Source: Nocardiopsis ansamitocini (GTDB lineage Bacteria > Actinomycetota > Actinomycetes > Streptosporangiales > Streptosporangiaceae). From it: 64,000 bases of DNA. The stretch is from assembly GCF_030268225.1 (NCBI RefSeq), contig NZ_BSQG01000005.1, positions 62,001 through 126,000 on the forward strand, written 5' to 3'. The notes beneath the pieces are model-generated. The model saw only the letters and a program-made list of their open reading frames with translations, was not told the origin of the DNA and did not search any database. This document shows, piece after piece, positions 46,779 to 54,856 of the stretch (position 1 is its first letter; every line of letters begins with the position of its first letter). Position numbers and translations under genes: made by a program.

Positions 46779-47801
46779 TCAGGACTGTCGGGAAGCGGTC
46801 AGGGACGCGATCACCCGGGCGGCCGGCTCCACGGGGGCCGCCCGATAGCCGGTCCCCGCCCACAGGTGCGCGGTCTCGGCATCGCCGGCGCGCACCGCGG
46901 CCGCCCGCAGCGGAGCCGTCAAATGGTGCACCTGGGGGTACCCCGCGGGAGCCAGTGGGTCGTGGACGGTGAGGAAACCGTTGACCAGGCCCCGGGCGCG
47001 GCGGCCGGTGAAGGCGCGGGTCACCGCCGTGGCCGTGAACCGCGGATCGGCCAACGCCGCCCGGTGCACCGGGTTCGCCCCGCTTTCGGGGGTCCGCAGG
47101 AACAGGGTCCCCAGCTGGGCCGCGGTCGCCCCCGCGGCGAGGACGGCACGCACATCGGCGGCGCGGGTGAGACCGCCCGCGGCGATCAGCGGGACATCGA
47201 CAGCGGCGCGCACCGCTGCCAGGACCTCGGCCAAGGGCGCTGTCCGCTCGCGGGCGTCGTCGAAGGAGCCCTGGTGGCCGCCGGCCTCCGCCCCCTGGAC
47301 GCACAGGGCGTGGGCCCCGGCGTCGACGGCCAGCCGCGCCTCGGCCGCGTCGGTGACGGTCCCGACGACGAGCGTCCCCGCCCGGCGCAACCGGTCCGCG
47401 ACCCCGGGGGGCGGCGGACCGAAGGTGCAGGACACCACGGGGACCGGTTCGGCGAGCAGCAGATCGAGTTTGGCCGCGAAGGCGTCGTCGTCCCAGCGCG
47501 GTTCGCCCGGCCGCACGCCCAGGCGCGCGGCATCGGCGGCGATGCGGTACCGGTAGGCGGCGAGCGCGACGGGATCGGCGGTGTCGGGGCCGGGGACGAA
47601 GAGGTTGACCCCGAAGAACTCCGCGCCCAGCTCACGGGTCCGCCGCACCCTCTGCACCATGTCCGCGGGCGTGGCGTACCCAGCGGCCAGGAAACCCAGC
47701 CCTCCGGCGGAGGCCGCCGCGGCCACCAGTTCGGGGGTACTGGCCCCTCCGGCCATGGGCGCCACGACAACGGGGGCCGCCAACCCGCTCAACTCCTGCA
47801 C
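46779..47801 (-). CDS. Nitronate monooxygenase-like FMN protein
   Basis: A 340-residue TIM-barrel flavoprotein. It starts QELSGLAAPVVVAPMAGGAST and shows QGAEAGGHQGSF (active-site His and glycine loop) and LIAAGGLTRAADVRAVLAAGATAAQLGT (FMN phosphate binding). It oxidises nitronates, or acts as an enoyl reductase-like protein. GTG 47801 has GGAG at the proper distance. Confidence 0.87.
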   Translation of the reverse strand: MQELSGLAAPVVVAPMAGGASTPELVAAAASAGGLGFLAAGYATPADMVQRVRRTRELGAEFFGVNLFVPGPDTADPVALAAYRYRIAADAARLGVRPGEPRWDDDAFAAKLDLLLAEPVPVVSCTFGPPPPGVADRLRRAGTLVVGTVTDAAEARLAVDAGAHALCVQGAEAGGHQGSFDDARERTAPLAEVLAAVRAAVDVPLIAAGGLTRAADVRAVLAAGATAAQLGTLFLRTPESGANPVHRAALADPRFTATAVTRAFTGRRARGLVNGFLTVHDPLAPAGYPQVHHLTAPLRAAAVRAGDAETAHLWAGTGYRAAPVEPAARVIASLTASRQS

Positions 47802-47854
47802 AGTGGGCTCCTCCCCCTCTCCCCTCCCGGCACGGCGGCCGGGGGGGCGACGAC

Positions 47855-48295
47855 TCACATCGCGAAGACGCGGGCCGGGCTGATCAGCACGGCACTGCGG
47901 CGTTCCTCGATCATCGCGTGGTCGTAGGAGTCCCAGTCGTCGTGGGTGCCGCCGGCCGCGACGAAGACGGCGCGCAGCAGCAGCCCCAGCATCTCGGCGT
48001 CGACACCGTCATAGGCGTCGTCGTAGCCGATGAGGTCGGCGGTGCCCTCCACCGACGCCCAGTGGTACCCGGACTGGAAGACCATGGTGGCCCGGGGGCG
48101 CTGACGCAGGAACCTCAGCTTGACGCTGGAAGCCGGCGTGGTGAAGGCGACGGCCTCCTCGGCGGTGACCGGGTGGCGCACGATGCCGGCCACGACCAGG
48201 CTGGACTGGATGGAACCGTCGGCCCTGGTCGTGGACACCACGCCGCGGTTGCCGCCCTGCTCGATGAGCGCACGCACGTCGTCGAGATTCGCCAT
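47855..48295 (-). CDS. Split-barrel flavin/F420-dependent oxidoreductase (PPOX family)
   Basis: A 146-residue protein starting MANLDDVRALIEQGGNRGVVSTTRADGSIQ, with LRQRPRATMVFQSGYHWASVEGTADLIG. These are typical of the F420-dependent pyridoxamine-oxidase-like family in actinobacteria. It is likely a reductase for an unknown substrate. GAGGAGG lies nine bases before the start. It is followed by the nitronate monooxygenase-like gene, which suggests a two-gene redox unit. Confidence 0.86.
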   Translation of the reverse strand: MANLDDVRALIEQGGNRGVVSTTRADGSIQSSLVVAGIVRHPVTAEEAVAFTTPASSVKLRFLRQRPRATMVFQSGYHWASVEGTADLIGYDDAYDGVDAEMLGLLLRAVFVAAGGTHDDWDSYDHAMIEERRSAVLISPARVFAM

Positions 48296-48463
48296 TTCCG
48301 CCTCCTCGCCGGGCCCGCGCGCAGCGCGTGCCGTTGCCTGCCCGCCAAAGGCGCCAGGCTACCCCGAGCGGCCCGGTCGACGCCCGTCGGGGCTATGATC
48401 CCGTTCACCTTCGCCCACGTCGGGCGGGTGCCACCGCCCCGAACGCGCCGGCGGGGAAGCGGG

Positions 48464-49399
48464 TCAGAGCACCGCCCTCAGCAGTTCGGGGTCGACGTTG
48501 CCGCCCGAGACGACCGCGACCGTACGGCCCTGGGGTGCGCGGCCCGACAGTACGGCCGCGACTGCCAGGGCCCCGCTGGGTTCGGCCACGAGGCGGGCCC
48601 GCCGCAGCAACGTCCCCATCGCCGCGCGGATCTCCTCCTCGGTGACCGTCAGCATCCCGTCGAGGCGCTTGTGCAGATGCGCGAAGGTGAGCTCCGACAG
48701 GCCCACCCGTACACCGTCGGCGATGGTGCGCCGGGTGCGCTCGGGCTCCCAGGTGATGAGCCGCCCCGCCCCCAGGCTCTCGGCGGCGTCGGCCGCCAGC
48801 TCCGGCTGCACCCCGACGACCTTGGTGAAGGGGCTCAACGAGCGCACCGCGGTGGCCACCCCGGAGGCCAGCCCCCCACCGCCCACCGGCACCAGGACGA
48901 CGTCGGGCTCGGGGAGGTCCGCGACGATCTCCAGCCCCACCGTTCCCTGGCCGGCGAGCACGTCGGGGTGGTCGAAGGGCGGGATCAGGTGCGCTCCGTG
49001 CTCGGCGGCCAGCGCCTCGGCAACGGACTGGCGGTCCTCGGGAGCGGCCGACACGATCCGCGCGCCGAACCCGCGCATCGCCGCCACCTTCACCTCCGGT
49101 GCGCCCTCGGGGACGACCACCGTGCAGGCGACGCCTTCCGCCCGCGCGGCGTAGGCCAGCGCCTGGCCGTGGTTGCCGGAGGAGTGGGTGACGACGCCGC
49201 CCGCGCGGGCGGCGTCGTCCAGCAGCGCCAGCGCGTTGGCGGCGCCGCGGATCTTGAAGGCGCCCACCGGTTGGAGGCTCTCCGGTTTCAGCCACAGATC
49301 GCCCTCGTACCAGGGGCAGGGCAGCAGCGGCGTGCGCACGGCGAGGGGGGCGACACGCCGCGCCGCAGCGCGCACCTGGTCGATGGTGATGAGCTCCAT
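48464..49399 (-). CDS. Threonine/serine dehydratase (catabolic type)
   Basis: A 311-residue fold-type II PLP enzyme without a regulatory domain. The PLP Lys is in VGAFKIRGAANAL, THSSGNHGQALAYAA binds the substrate and PVGGGGLASGVATAV holds the phosphate. It resembles threonine ammonia-lyases and serine racemases. It is divergent from a flavin reductase-like gene with 38 bases between starts, so their promoters overlap. A paralogue lies at 29.5 kb. Confidence 0.9.
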   Translation of the reverse strand: MELITIDQVRAAARRVAPLAVRTPLLPCPWYEGDLWLKPESLQPVGAFKIRGAANALALLDDAARAGGVVTHSSGNHGQALAYAARAEGVACTVVVPEGAPEVKVAAMRGFGARIVSAAPEDRQSVAEALAAEHGAHLIPPFDHPDVLAGQGTVGLEIVADLPEPDVVLVPVGGGGLASGVATAVRSLSPFTKVVGVQPELAADAAESLGAGRLITWEPERTRRTIADGVRVGLSELTFAHLHKRLDGMLTVTEEEIRAAMGTLLRRARLVAEPSGALAVAAVLSGRAPQGRTVAVVSGGNVDPELLRAVL

Positions 49400-49423
49400 G
49401 CACCCAGGTTGCCCCCGGCAGCG

Positions 49424-49429
49424 TAGATT
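49424..49429 (+). promoter_or_regulatory. -10 element of a probable leaderless promoter
   Basis: TAGATT fits TANNNT and lies eight bases before ATG 49438. With only 38 bases between divergent starts there is no room for a normal leader. Confidence 0.5.
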
Positions 49430-49437
49430 GAACATCG

Positions 49438-50049
49438 ATGCGCACCGAACTGACTCCGGACGACCTACCCGGCCGAGCCTTCTACCGGCTGCTGACGTCG
49501 GTGGTCGTGCCCCGGCCGATCGCCTGGATCTCCACGACATCGGCGAGCGGCGTCGACAACCTCGCCCCCCACTCGTTCTTCACCATCGCCAGCACCGCGC
49601 CCGCGATCGTGCAGTTCTCCTCCTCCGGGCACAAGGACACCCTGCGCAACGTGGAGGAGACCGGGGAGTTCGTTGTCAACCTCGCCCCGCAGGAACTCCA
49701 GCGCCAGGTCAACGAGAGTGCCGTCGACTTTCCCCCCGACATCAGCGAGTTCGACGCCGTGGGGATCAAGCGCGAGGCGAGCCGGGCCGTGCGGCCGCCG
49801 CGCGTGGCCGCCTCACCCGTCGCACTGGAGTGCCGCCTGCACTCCACCGTGGCGCTGGGCGGGACGACGGTGGTCTTCGGCGAGGTCGTGCACGCGGCCG
49901 TCGCCGACTCCGCGATGGTGGACGGCCACCCCGACGTCGCCCTGCTGCACCCCCTGTCCCGGTTGGGCAGGAACGAGTGGGCGACCGTCGGCGAGGTCAG
50001 CCGGGTCGACCGCATCAGCTACACCGACTGGCCCGACGGCGCCCGCTGA
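49438..50049 (+). CDS. Flavin reductase-like (FMN split-barrel) protein
   Basis: A 203-residue protein of the flavin reductase domain family. It shows SVVVPRPIAWISTTSASGVDNLAPHSFFT near the N-terminus and FVVNLAPQEL, the FMN-binding core. The C-terminal third ends in GRNEWATVGEVSRVDR. It may be the reductase of a two-component monooxygenase or a stand-alone FMN protein; no partner oxygenase is nearby. Probably leaderless. Confidence 0.86.
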   Translation: MRTELTPDDLPGRAFYRLLTSVVVPRPIAWISTTSASGVDNLAPHSFFTIASTAPAIVQFSSSGHKDTLRNVEETGEFVVNLAPQELQRQVNESAVDFPPDISEFDAVGIKREASRAVRPPRVAASPVALECRLHSTVALGGTTVVFGEVVHAAVADSAMVDGHPDVALLHPLSRLGRNEWATVGEVSRVDRISYTDWPDGAR

Positions 50050-50148
50050 CCACGGACGGCCCAACGGGGGTTCGGCGTCTTCGCACTGCCGCGCCGGCGG
50101 TGCGGTCCACCCCCGGGCGCCGTCCCCGACCCGGCGGCCCCACGCCGC

Positions 50149-51363
50149 TTACGCGGACACGGGCGGCCTTTCCCGACCGGCCGCGTCGAACAGCAGGGTC
50201 GCGGCCACCGCCGCACCGTCGGTGCGGATCGTGCCTGCCACGGCGGTCGCCCGTGCGCGGGTCGCCGGGGTCAGAGTGGTCGCGAGCGCGGCCGACAGGG
50301 ACTCGACGGTGGGGGTCGGGCCGTCGTGTGCCGCACCGATGCCCAGGGCGGCGACGCGGCCGGCCCAGTACGGCTGGTCCACCGCCTGGGGAACCACCAC
50401 CTGGGGCGCACCGGCCCTGGCGGCCGTCGTCGTGGTGCCCGCGCCTCCGTGGTGCACGACGGCGGCCACCCGGCCGAACAGTGCCTGCTGGTTGACCTCG
50501 CCAACCGTGAAACAGTCGTCCCGGTCGTCGATGAGGGCCAGTTCGGCCCAGCCGTGGGCGACGAGCACGCGACGGCCCAGCGCGCGGATCGCCTCGATGG
50601 CGACCCGGGCGACGCCCTCGGGTGCGCGCACGCTGCCGAAACCCACGTACACCGGCGGGGTGCCGGCGGCCAGGAACGCCTCCACCCCGGCCGGGAGCGG
50701 GCGTTCGTCCGGCAGGGTCCACGCTCCGGTCTGTACGACGTCGAGGTCCGCCGGCTCCTGCCACGGGCCCAGGACCGCGTCCGCCGCCAGCCACGGCCGG
50801 TCGGTGAAGACGTGGTCGCGGGCGTTGTCCACCGGCGGCAGGCCGATCGACGCCCGGTGGGGCGCCAGGCCGAACAGCGCGTTCATGCTCTGGGTGTCCA
50901 GGTCCCACAGTGCCCGGTTGTCGGTGACCCCCGGTGGGAACGGCCGACCGGGGAACGGCGCGGGCGGGTGGTGCGGCGACGGCAGGGTGATCGGACAGTA
51001 GCTCGCGTACACGTAACGGATGCCCAGTTTCTCGGCGACCGACCGCGCGGCGACCGGCATCATGCCCGTCGCCACCAGCACGTCACATCCCCGTGCCGCC
51101 ACGGCGACCGCGTCGAACTGCGCGGTGATCAACTCGGCCGCGCGGCGGGGCAGCTCCGCCGCCGACGGCGCCGACTCGTGCATCAGCGGACGCACCGGCC
51201 GACCGACGGGAACCAGCGGCACGCCGATCTCGGCCATCCGCTCCGCGCAATCCGGTGGCGCGCACATCCGCACTTCCGCACCGAATTCCCGCAACCGCAC
51301 CGCGAGTGCCGCCATCGGTTCGACGTCCCCGCGCGACCCCATCGTCGACAGCAACACCCGCAT
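50149..51363 (-). CDS. GT1-family glycosyltransferase (GT-B fold)
   Basis: A 404-residue glycosyltransferase. It starts MRVLLSTMGSRGDVEPMAALA, the conserved start of vancomycin- and macrolide-type glycosyltransferases. The donor-binding motif is VVHHGGAGTTTTAARAGAPQVVVPQAVDQPYWA. It transfers a sugar from a nucleotide donor to a small aglycone or lipid. It is monocistronic, ends the gene block left of CRISPR array 2, and no antibiotic cluster is visible around it. GGGAG is 12 bases upstream of the ATG. Confidence 0.9.
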   Translation of the reverse strand: MRVLLSTMGSRGDVEPMAALAVRLREFGAEVRMCAPPDCAERMAEIGVPLVPVGRPVRPLMHESAPSAAELPRRAAELITAQFDAVAVAARGCDVLVATGMMPVAARSVAEKLGIRYVYASYCPITLPSPHHPPAPFPGRPFPPGVTDNRALWDLDTQSMNALFGLAPHRASIGLPPVDNARDHVFTDRPWLAADAVLGPWQEPADLDVVQTGAWTLPDERPLPAGVEAFLAAGTPPVYVGFGSVRAPEGVARVAIEAIRALGRRVLVAHGWAELALIDDRDDCFTVGEVNQQALFGRVAAVVHHGGAGTTTTAARAGAPQVVVPQAVDQPYWAGRVAALGIGAAHDGPTPTVESLSAALATTLTPATRARATAVAGTIRTDGAAVAATLLFDAAGRERPPVSA

Positions 51364-51530
51364 CCCGCGACTCCCGTTTCCGTGGGTCCTGTCCTGGCCC
51401 CCGGCCGGTGGTTCTGCGACGCGACCTGCGGCTTTGCGCAGGTCACCCACCAGGCTATACGCCGGAGGCGGAGGGGGCTCGCCTTTTCCCCGATCTCATC
51501 GACCACTACGTCGAGGGCAGCCCCCACACG

Positions 51531-52841
51531 AAACGACGGCACACCGCGCACGGCTCACGACAGGGAAAACCGCGCCATCGCCAAGGGAGTCGGTCCATCC
51601 CCGCGTGCGCGGGGCTCACACGCTCCGGGTGCGTCTGGTGCACGTCCCGCTCTGATCCATCCCCGCGTGCGCGGGGCTCACACGCTCCGGGTGCGCCTGG
51701 TGCACGTCCCGCTCTGATCCATCCCCGCGTGCGCGGGGCTCACCTCAACGCTGAGAAGTCGCGGAAGGTTCAGGGCGGTCCATCCCCGCGTGCGCGGGGC
51801 TCACACACCGGCCCTCCTCTCTATGTGTGGTCGTGCCGGTCCATCCCCGCGTGCGCGGGGCTCACGATATCGCGGTAGCCCCACCACCAGCCCTGTTCCG
51901 GTCCATCCCCGCGTGCGCGGGGCTCACGCCGGGTTGGGTGAACGCGTGATCCGTGGCGTCGGTCCATCCCCGCGTGCGCGGGGCTCACTCGTCGGGGACT
52001 AGGTCGGCTGAGACCAGTGCGGTCCATCCCCGCGTGCGCGGGGCTCACCACGATCGCATGAGCGTCTCGACCATCCCCGACGGTCCATCCCCGCGTGCGC
52101 GGGGCTCACCGGACGGTGAGAGTGCCCCCGGAGACACTGCTGGGTCCATCCCCGCGTGCGCGGGGCTCACTGCGCGAAGACATCGTTCACGGAGTCGTTG
52201 TCCGGTCCATCCCCGCGTGCGCGGGGCTCACCTGGGTCGCCAGGACGTGGCGTGATCACTCGTCGGTCCATCCCCGCGTGCGCGGGGCTCACCTGGGTCG
52301 CCAGGACGTGGCGTGATCACTCGTCGGTCCATCCCCGCGTGCGCGGGGCTCACACCGGGAGTTCATGGAGCTCGTGCACGAAGCCCGGTCCATCCCCGCG
52401 TACGCGGGGCTCACTCACCCCCATCTCATTCAGTTTTTCGGTAGCGCGGACCATCCCCGCGTACGCGGGGCTCACCGTGGGCTCCGCCGCGCGCGGCACA
52501 GTCGTCCAGGACCATCCCCGCGTACGCGGGGCTCACGCGCCTCACCGCGGCGCAGGCTCAGCCCCAGGAGGACCATCCCCGCGTACGCGGGGCTCACGCG
52601 CCTCACCGCGGCGCAGGCTCAGCCCCAGGAGGACCATCCCCGCGTACGCGGGGCTCACGACGTCGAGCGGTTCACCGGCGACGGGACCACCGGACCATCC
52701 CCGCGTACGCGGGGCTCACCCGGTCATGTCGCAGGTGTAGACCGCGAAGGGCGGACCATCCCCGCGTACGCGGGGCTCACTCCGGGCGTCCGCGCGTTAC
52801 CCTGAGGAGACCCGGACCATCCCCGCGTACGCGGGGCTCAC
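51531..52841 (-). CRISPR. CRISPR array 2, second repeat family (21 repeats plus one degenerate)
   Basis: Twenty-one 28-nt repeats run from 51592 to 52841 with spacers of 32-34 nt. On the + strand they read GGTCCATCCCCGCG + TGCGCGGGGCTCAC, differing from arrays 1 and 3 in the last five bases (CTCAC versus AGCAC). Repeats 1-13 contain CGTGCG. Repeat 14 (52387) changes to CGTACG. Repeats 15-21 (52448 onward) have CGTACG and GGACC. Repeats 2 and 3 carry GATCC. Spacers 1/2, 11/12 and 16/17 are duplicates. A degenerate repeat at 51531-51558 lies exactly 33 nt left of repeat 1. The leader is on the right, transcription leftward. Confidence 0.97.
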
Positions 52842-52900
52842 AGTTAATGACCTGGCACTTTGCGAGCCGTTACCATTATGAGATTTTCGGTGAGGCGTCC
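52842..52900 (-). promoter_or_regulatory. Leader of CRISPR array 2
   Basis: An AT-richer sequence right of the last repeat. TGACCTGGCACT begins six bases from the repeat, the same offset as in the other two leaders, but the rest differs from them. It should hold the promoter and the integration signal of array 2. Confidence 0.7.
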
Positions 52901-53143
52901 ACCACCCCCATTATCCACTAGCTCCCGCACCCTGTCAGACCAACCACTCCCCCACCCCCACCAGGCACTACGCCCACGACATGCGGCCAAGCAGGGCTTC
53001 GCGGCAGGGACCTCCAACAAATACGACACCCCCACTACGCGGGAAAGGCGGAAGCGATTGCGGAAGGAAACCGTCCGCATTACCCCTCGCGACTCGTCGA
53101 TCACCTGCGTTGAACCGGTACGACACTCCTTCCAATCCCCCGC
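52901..53143. other. Intergenic DNA between array 2 leader and DUF5753 gene
   Basis: About 240 bases. TACGACAC occurs at about 53021 and again at about 53118. No gene recognised. Confidence 0.4.
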
Positions 53144-53671
53144 TCAGAGCCGGTAGGGGTGGGCGGCGTGGAAGAGGTCGTGGGAGTGGGTGAGGTAGTG
53201 CCGGGTGTCGGTGATCGGCAACGCCAAGGGGAAGGGGATCGTCTCCACGGTGGTGGCGTTGTCAGTGATGGTGAAGGCGCACGACCAGATCACCGGGGGG
53301 TCGTGTCTCTCGGGCAGGACGCGCAGGGTGACGTGGGGCAGCTCGGCCAGGGCCAGGAGCAGCAGGTGTTGTTCGGTCATGGTCTCCACACCGCCGACGG
53401 GGCGGCGCAGTGCCGTCTCGGTGAGCACGTAGGTGCGGGGGTGTTCGGCGTCGATGAGCAGGCGTTGGCGGTGGGTGCGGATCTGGATGATCTCTTCGAC
53501 GTGCTCGGGGCGCAGTAGCCCTGAGGCGGTGAGGACGGTGCGGGTGTAGGCGGGGGTTTGCAGGGGTGCGGGCACGACCGAGGGTGCGAAAGCGCGGATC
53601 TGGCCGTGGGGTTCGTCCAATGCCAGGTTGCGTTGGTGTTTGACGAGTGCGGTGGAGACGTCACCACCCAT
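53144..53671 (-). CDS. DUF5753 protein lacking its HTH domain (possibly truncated)
   Basis: A 175-residue protein consisting only of the DUF5753 region: VPAPLQTPAYTRTVLTASG, EEIIQIRTHRQRLL, YVLTETALRRPVGG, LALAELPHVTLRVLPE and the C-terminal RHYLTHSHDLFHAA. In actinobacteria this domain normally follows an N-terminal XRE helix-turn-helix in Scr1-like regulators of about 280 residues. The DNA upstream (53672-53880) has no HTH in any frame on this strand, so the gene is headless, either a decayed regulator or a stand-alone ligand-binding version. An ATG with no clear RBS is used. Confidence 0.75.
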   Translation of the reverse strand: MGGDVSTALVKHQRNLALDEPHGQIRAFAPSVVPAPLQTPAYTRTVLTASGLLRPEHVEEIIQIRTHRQRLLIDAEHPRTYVLTETALRRPVGGVETMTEQHLLLLALAELPHVTLRVLPERHDPPVIWSCAFTITDNATTVETIPFPLALPITDTRHYLTHSHDLFHAAHPYRL

Positions 53672-53819
53672 CAGGGAGCGTCCTGACCTGGAGCGTCCGC
53701 GTGGCCCGGCGGCCGGTGGGGGTGGGGTCGGTGGAAGTCATGAGGGTGAGGGGTTCGTTCGGGTGGAACCGGCACCCGCCGCGAGAGGGCGGGGGCACAC
53801 CTGGTGGTCGAGGGGTAGG

Positions 53820-53857
53820 AGGGGCCGCGCGCCGGGGTGAACAGACGCGCGGCCCCT
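53820..53857 (-). terminator. Terminator downstream of the two small accessory genes
   Basis: AGGGGCCGCGCG pairs with CGCGCGGCCCCT (12 bp, 14-base loop), beginning 19 bases beyond the stop of the 95-aa gene. It separates that unit from the DUF5753 gene. Confidence 0.65.
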
Positions 53858-53875
53858 CGCTTGAGGGCCGGTCAC

Positions 53876-54163
53876 TCACCGGCCAGGGCGGTCCGAGGAG
53901 TCGGGGTGGTCGTCCAGGGCCCGCTGCTCGGCGCCCAGCTCGGTGAGGAGGGCGTCGAGGGTGGGGGCGTGCAGGTCACGCCTGCGCCCGTGTGCGTGTT
54001 CGGCCCGGGTCAGGGGTGCGCGCCGGTGTGCGTTCCACGCCCGTTGGGAGTCGGTGTCAGGGGTGTGGGTGATGGTCCAGGCCGGGAAGTCCCACCGCAC
54101 CCGGGCCAGGGCCGCAGCAACACTGTCGGGGGTGGCCACCGCGCTCACCGGCCCGGTGGGCAC
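53876..54163 (-). CDS. Small hypothetical protein (95 aa)
   Basis: A 95-residue, Arg- and Asp-rich soluble protein (VRWDFPAWTITHTPDTDSQRAWNAHRR). Its start overlaps the end of the upstream 134-aa gene by 19 bases, so they are translationally coupled. No family is recognised. It belongs to the accessory segment between arrays 2 and 3. Confidence 0.55.
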   Translation of the reverse strand: MPTGPVSAVATPDSVAAALARVRWDFPAWTITHTPDTDSQRAWNAHRRAPLTRAEHAHGRRRDLHAPTLDALLTELGAEQRALDDHPDSSDRPGR

Positions 54164-54549
54164 TGCGCCGGGGCGTGGGCATAGGCGCGCACGCGCGGTG
54201 CGGTGTAGGCGCGCAGCGGTGAGGGCGGCTCATAGACGTGCAGGCAGTGATCCAGCAACTCCACGTCCGAGACCGCCACGACGTGGGCGGTGACGCGGTT
54301 GCGCGCGGCATAAGGCGCGGCCTCGCCGTAACGGTAGGTCACCTCCCACAGAGCCGAATGCGACTCCGCGACCTCAGCGAAACGCGGATAGTCCGGGATA
54401 CGCGGCACCACCCGCGCCTGACGCACCGGAACCAGAGACGACGCGACATGACGGAGAAGGTGGGCACACAACCCACCCGTACGCCGGGCGGGCATCACCG
54501 CCGCCACCAACAGGACACTCGCCAACGCGAGCAGAGAAAAGAAACGCAT
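54145..54549 (-). CDS. Small membrane-anchored hypothetical protein (134 aa)
   Basis: A 134-residue protein with an N-terminal hydrophobic segment (FFSLLALASVLLVAAVM, residues 3-19) that could be a signal anchor, followed by a polar domain with ALWEVTYRYGEAAPYAARNR and VVAVSDVELLDHCLHVYEPP. No family is recognised. Divergent from the UTRA regulator gene, which may control it. Confidence 0.55.
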   Translation of the reverse strand: MRFFSLLALASVLLVAAVMPARRTGGLCAHLLRHVASSLVPVRQARVVPRIPDYPRFAEVAESHSALWEVTYRYGEAAPYAARNRVTAHVVAVSDVELLDHCLHVYEPPSPLRAYTAPRVRAYAHAPAQCPPGR

Positions 54550-54752
54550 GGGACACCTCACGTAACGCGGCCGGGAAGACCGCTGATCCACCAGGGAAGT
54601 GCGGGCCGCACGGCCAGTGACCGCCGGTCGGGCCAGACGTGCGGTATCCGGGGCGCATGGACGGGGAGGCTTAAGGCAGACTGACGGAGTGACCGCCAAT
54701 CATCCGCTCGCTTCCCTTCGCCCCACATAGGCCCTCACCAGAGCCTGTTTAT

Positions 54753-54821
54753 AGGGGCTAAACTCTGCGCGTACTATGACCGTAGTCCACTCGCCACAGC
54801 GCGCGCAATAGAGGGGCTAAA
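54753..54821. promoter_or_regulatory. Direct repeats AGGGGCTAAA in the accessory divergent promoter
   Basis: AGGGGCTAAA occurs at 54753-54762 and at 54812-54821, both preceded by TA-rich bases (TAT and ATAG), 59 bases apart. They lie between the divergent 134-aa gene and the UTRA regulator gene. They are likely binding or -10-associated sites for that regulator. Confidence 0.45.
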
Positions 54822-54856
54822 GTCGAGCGGATTTCTACCAGCAGAGGACGACCAGC

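Noticed and set aside
52049-52081. CCATCCCC inside spacer 8 of array 2 as a possible extra repeat
   Set aside because: Only eight bases match the repeat and the spacing of the flanking repeats is normal.
51653-52805. Long open frames across CRISPR array 2 with repeated RVRGAH or PRARGS motifs
   Set aside because: They are translations of the DNA repeats; the period of 61 bases cycles the reading frame and no start or domain exists.
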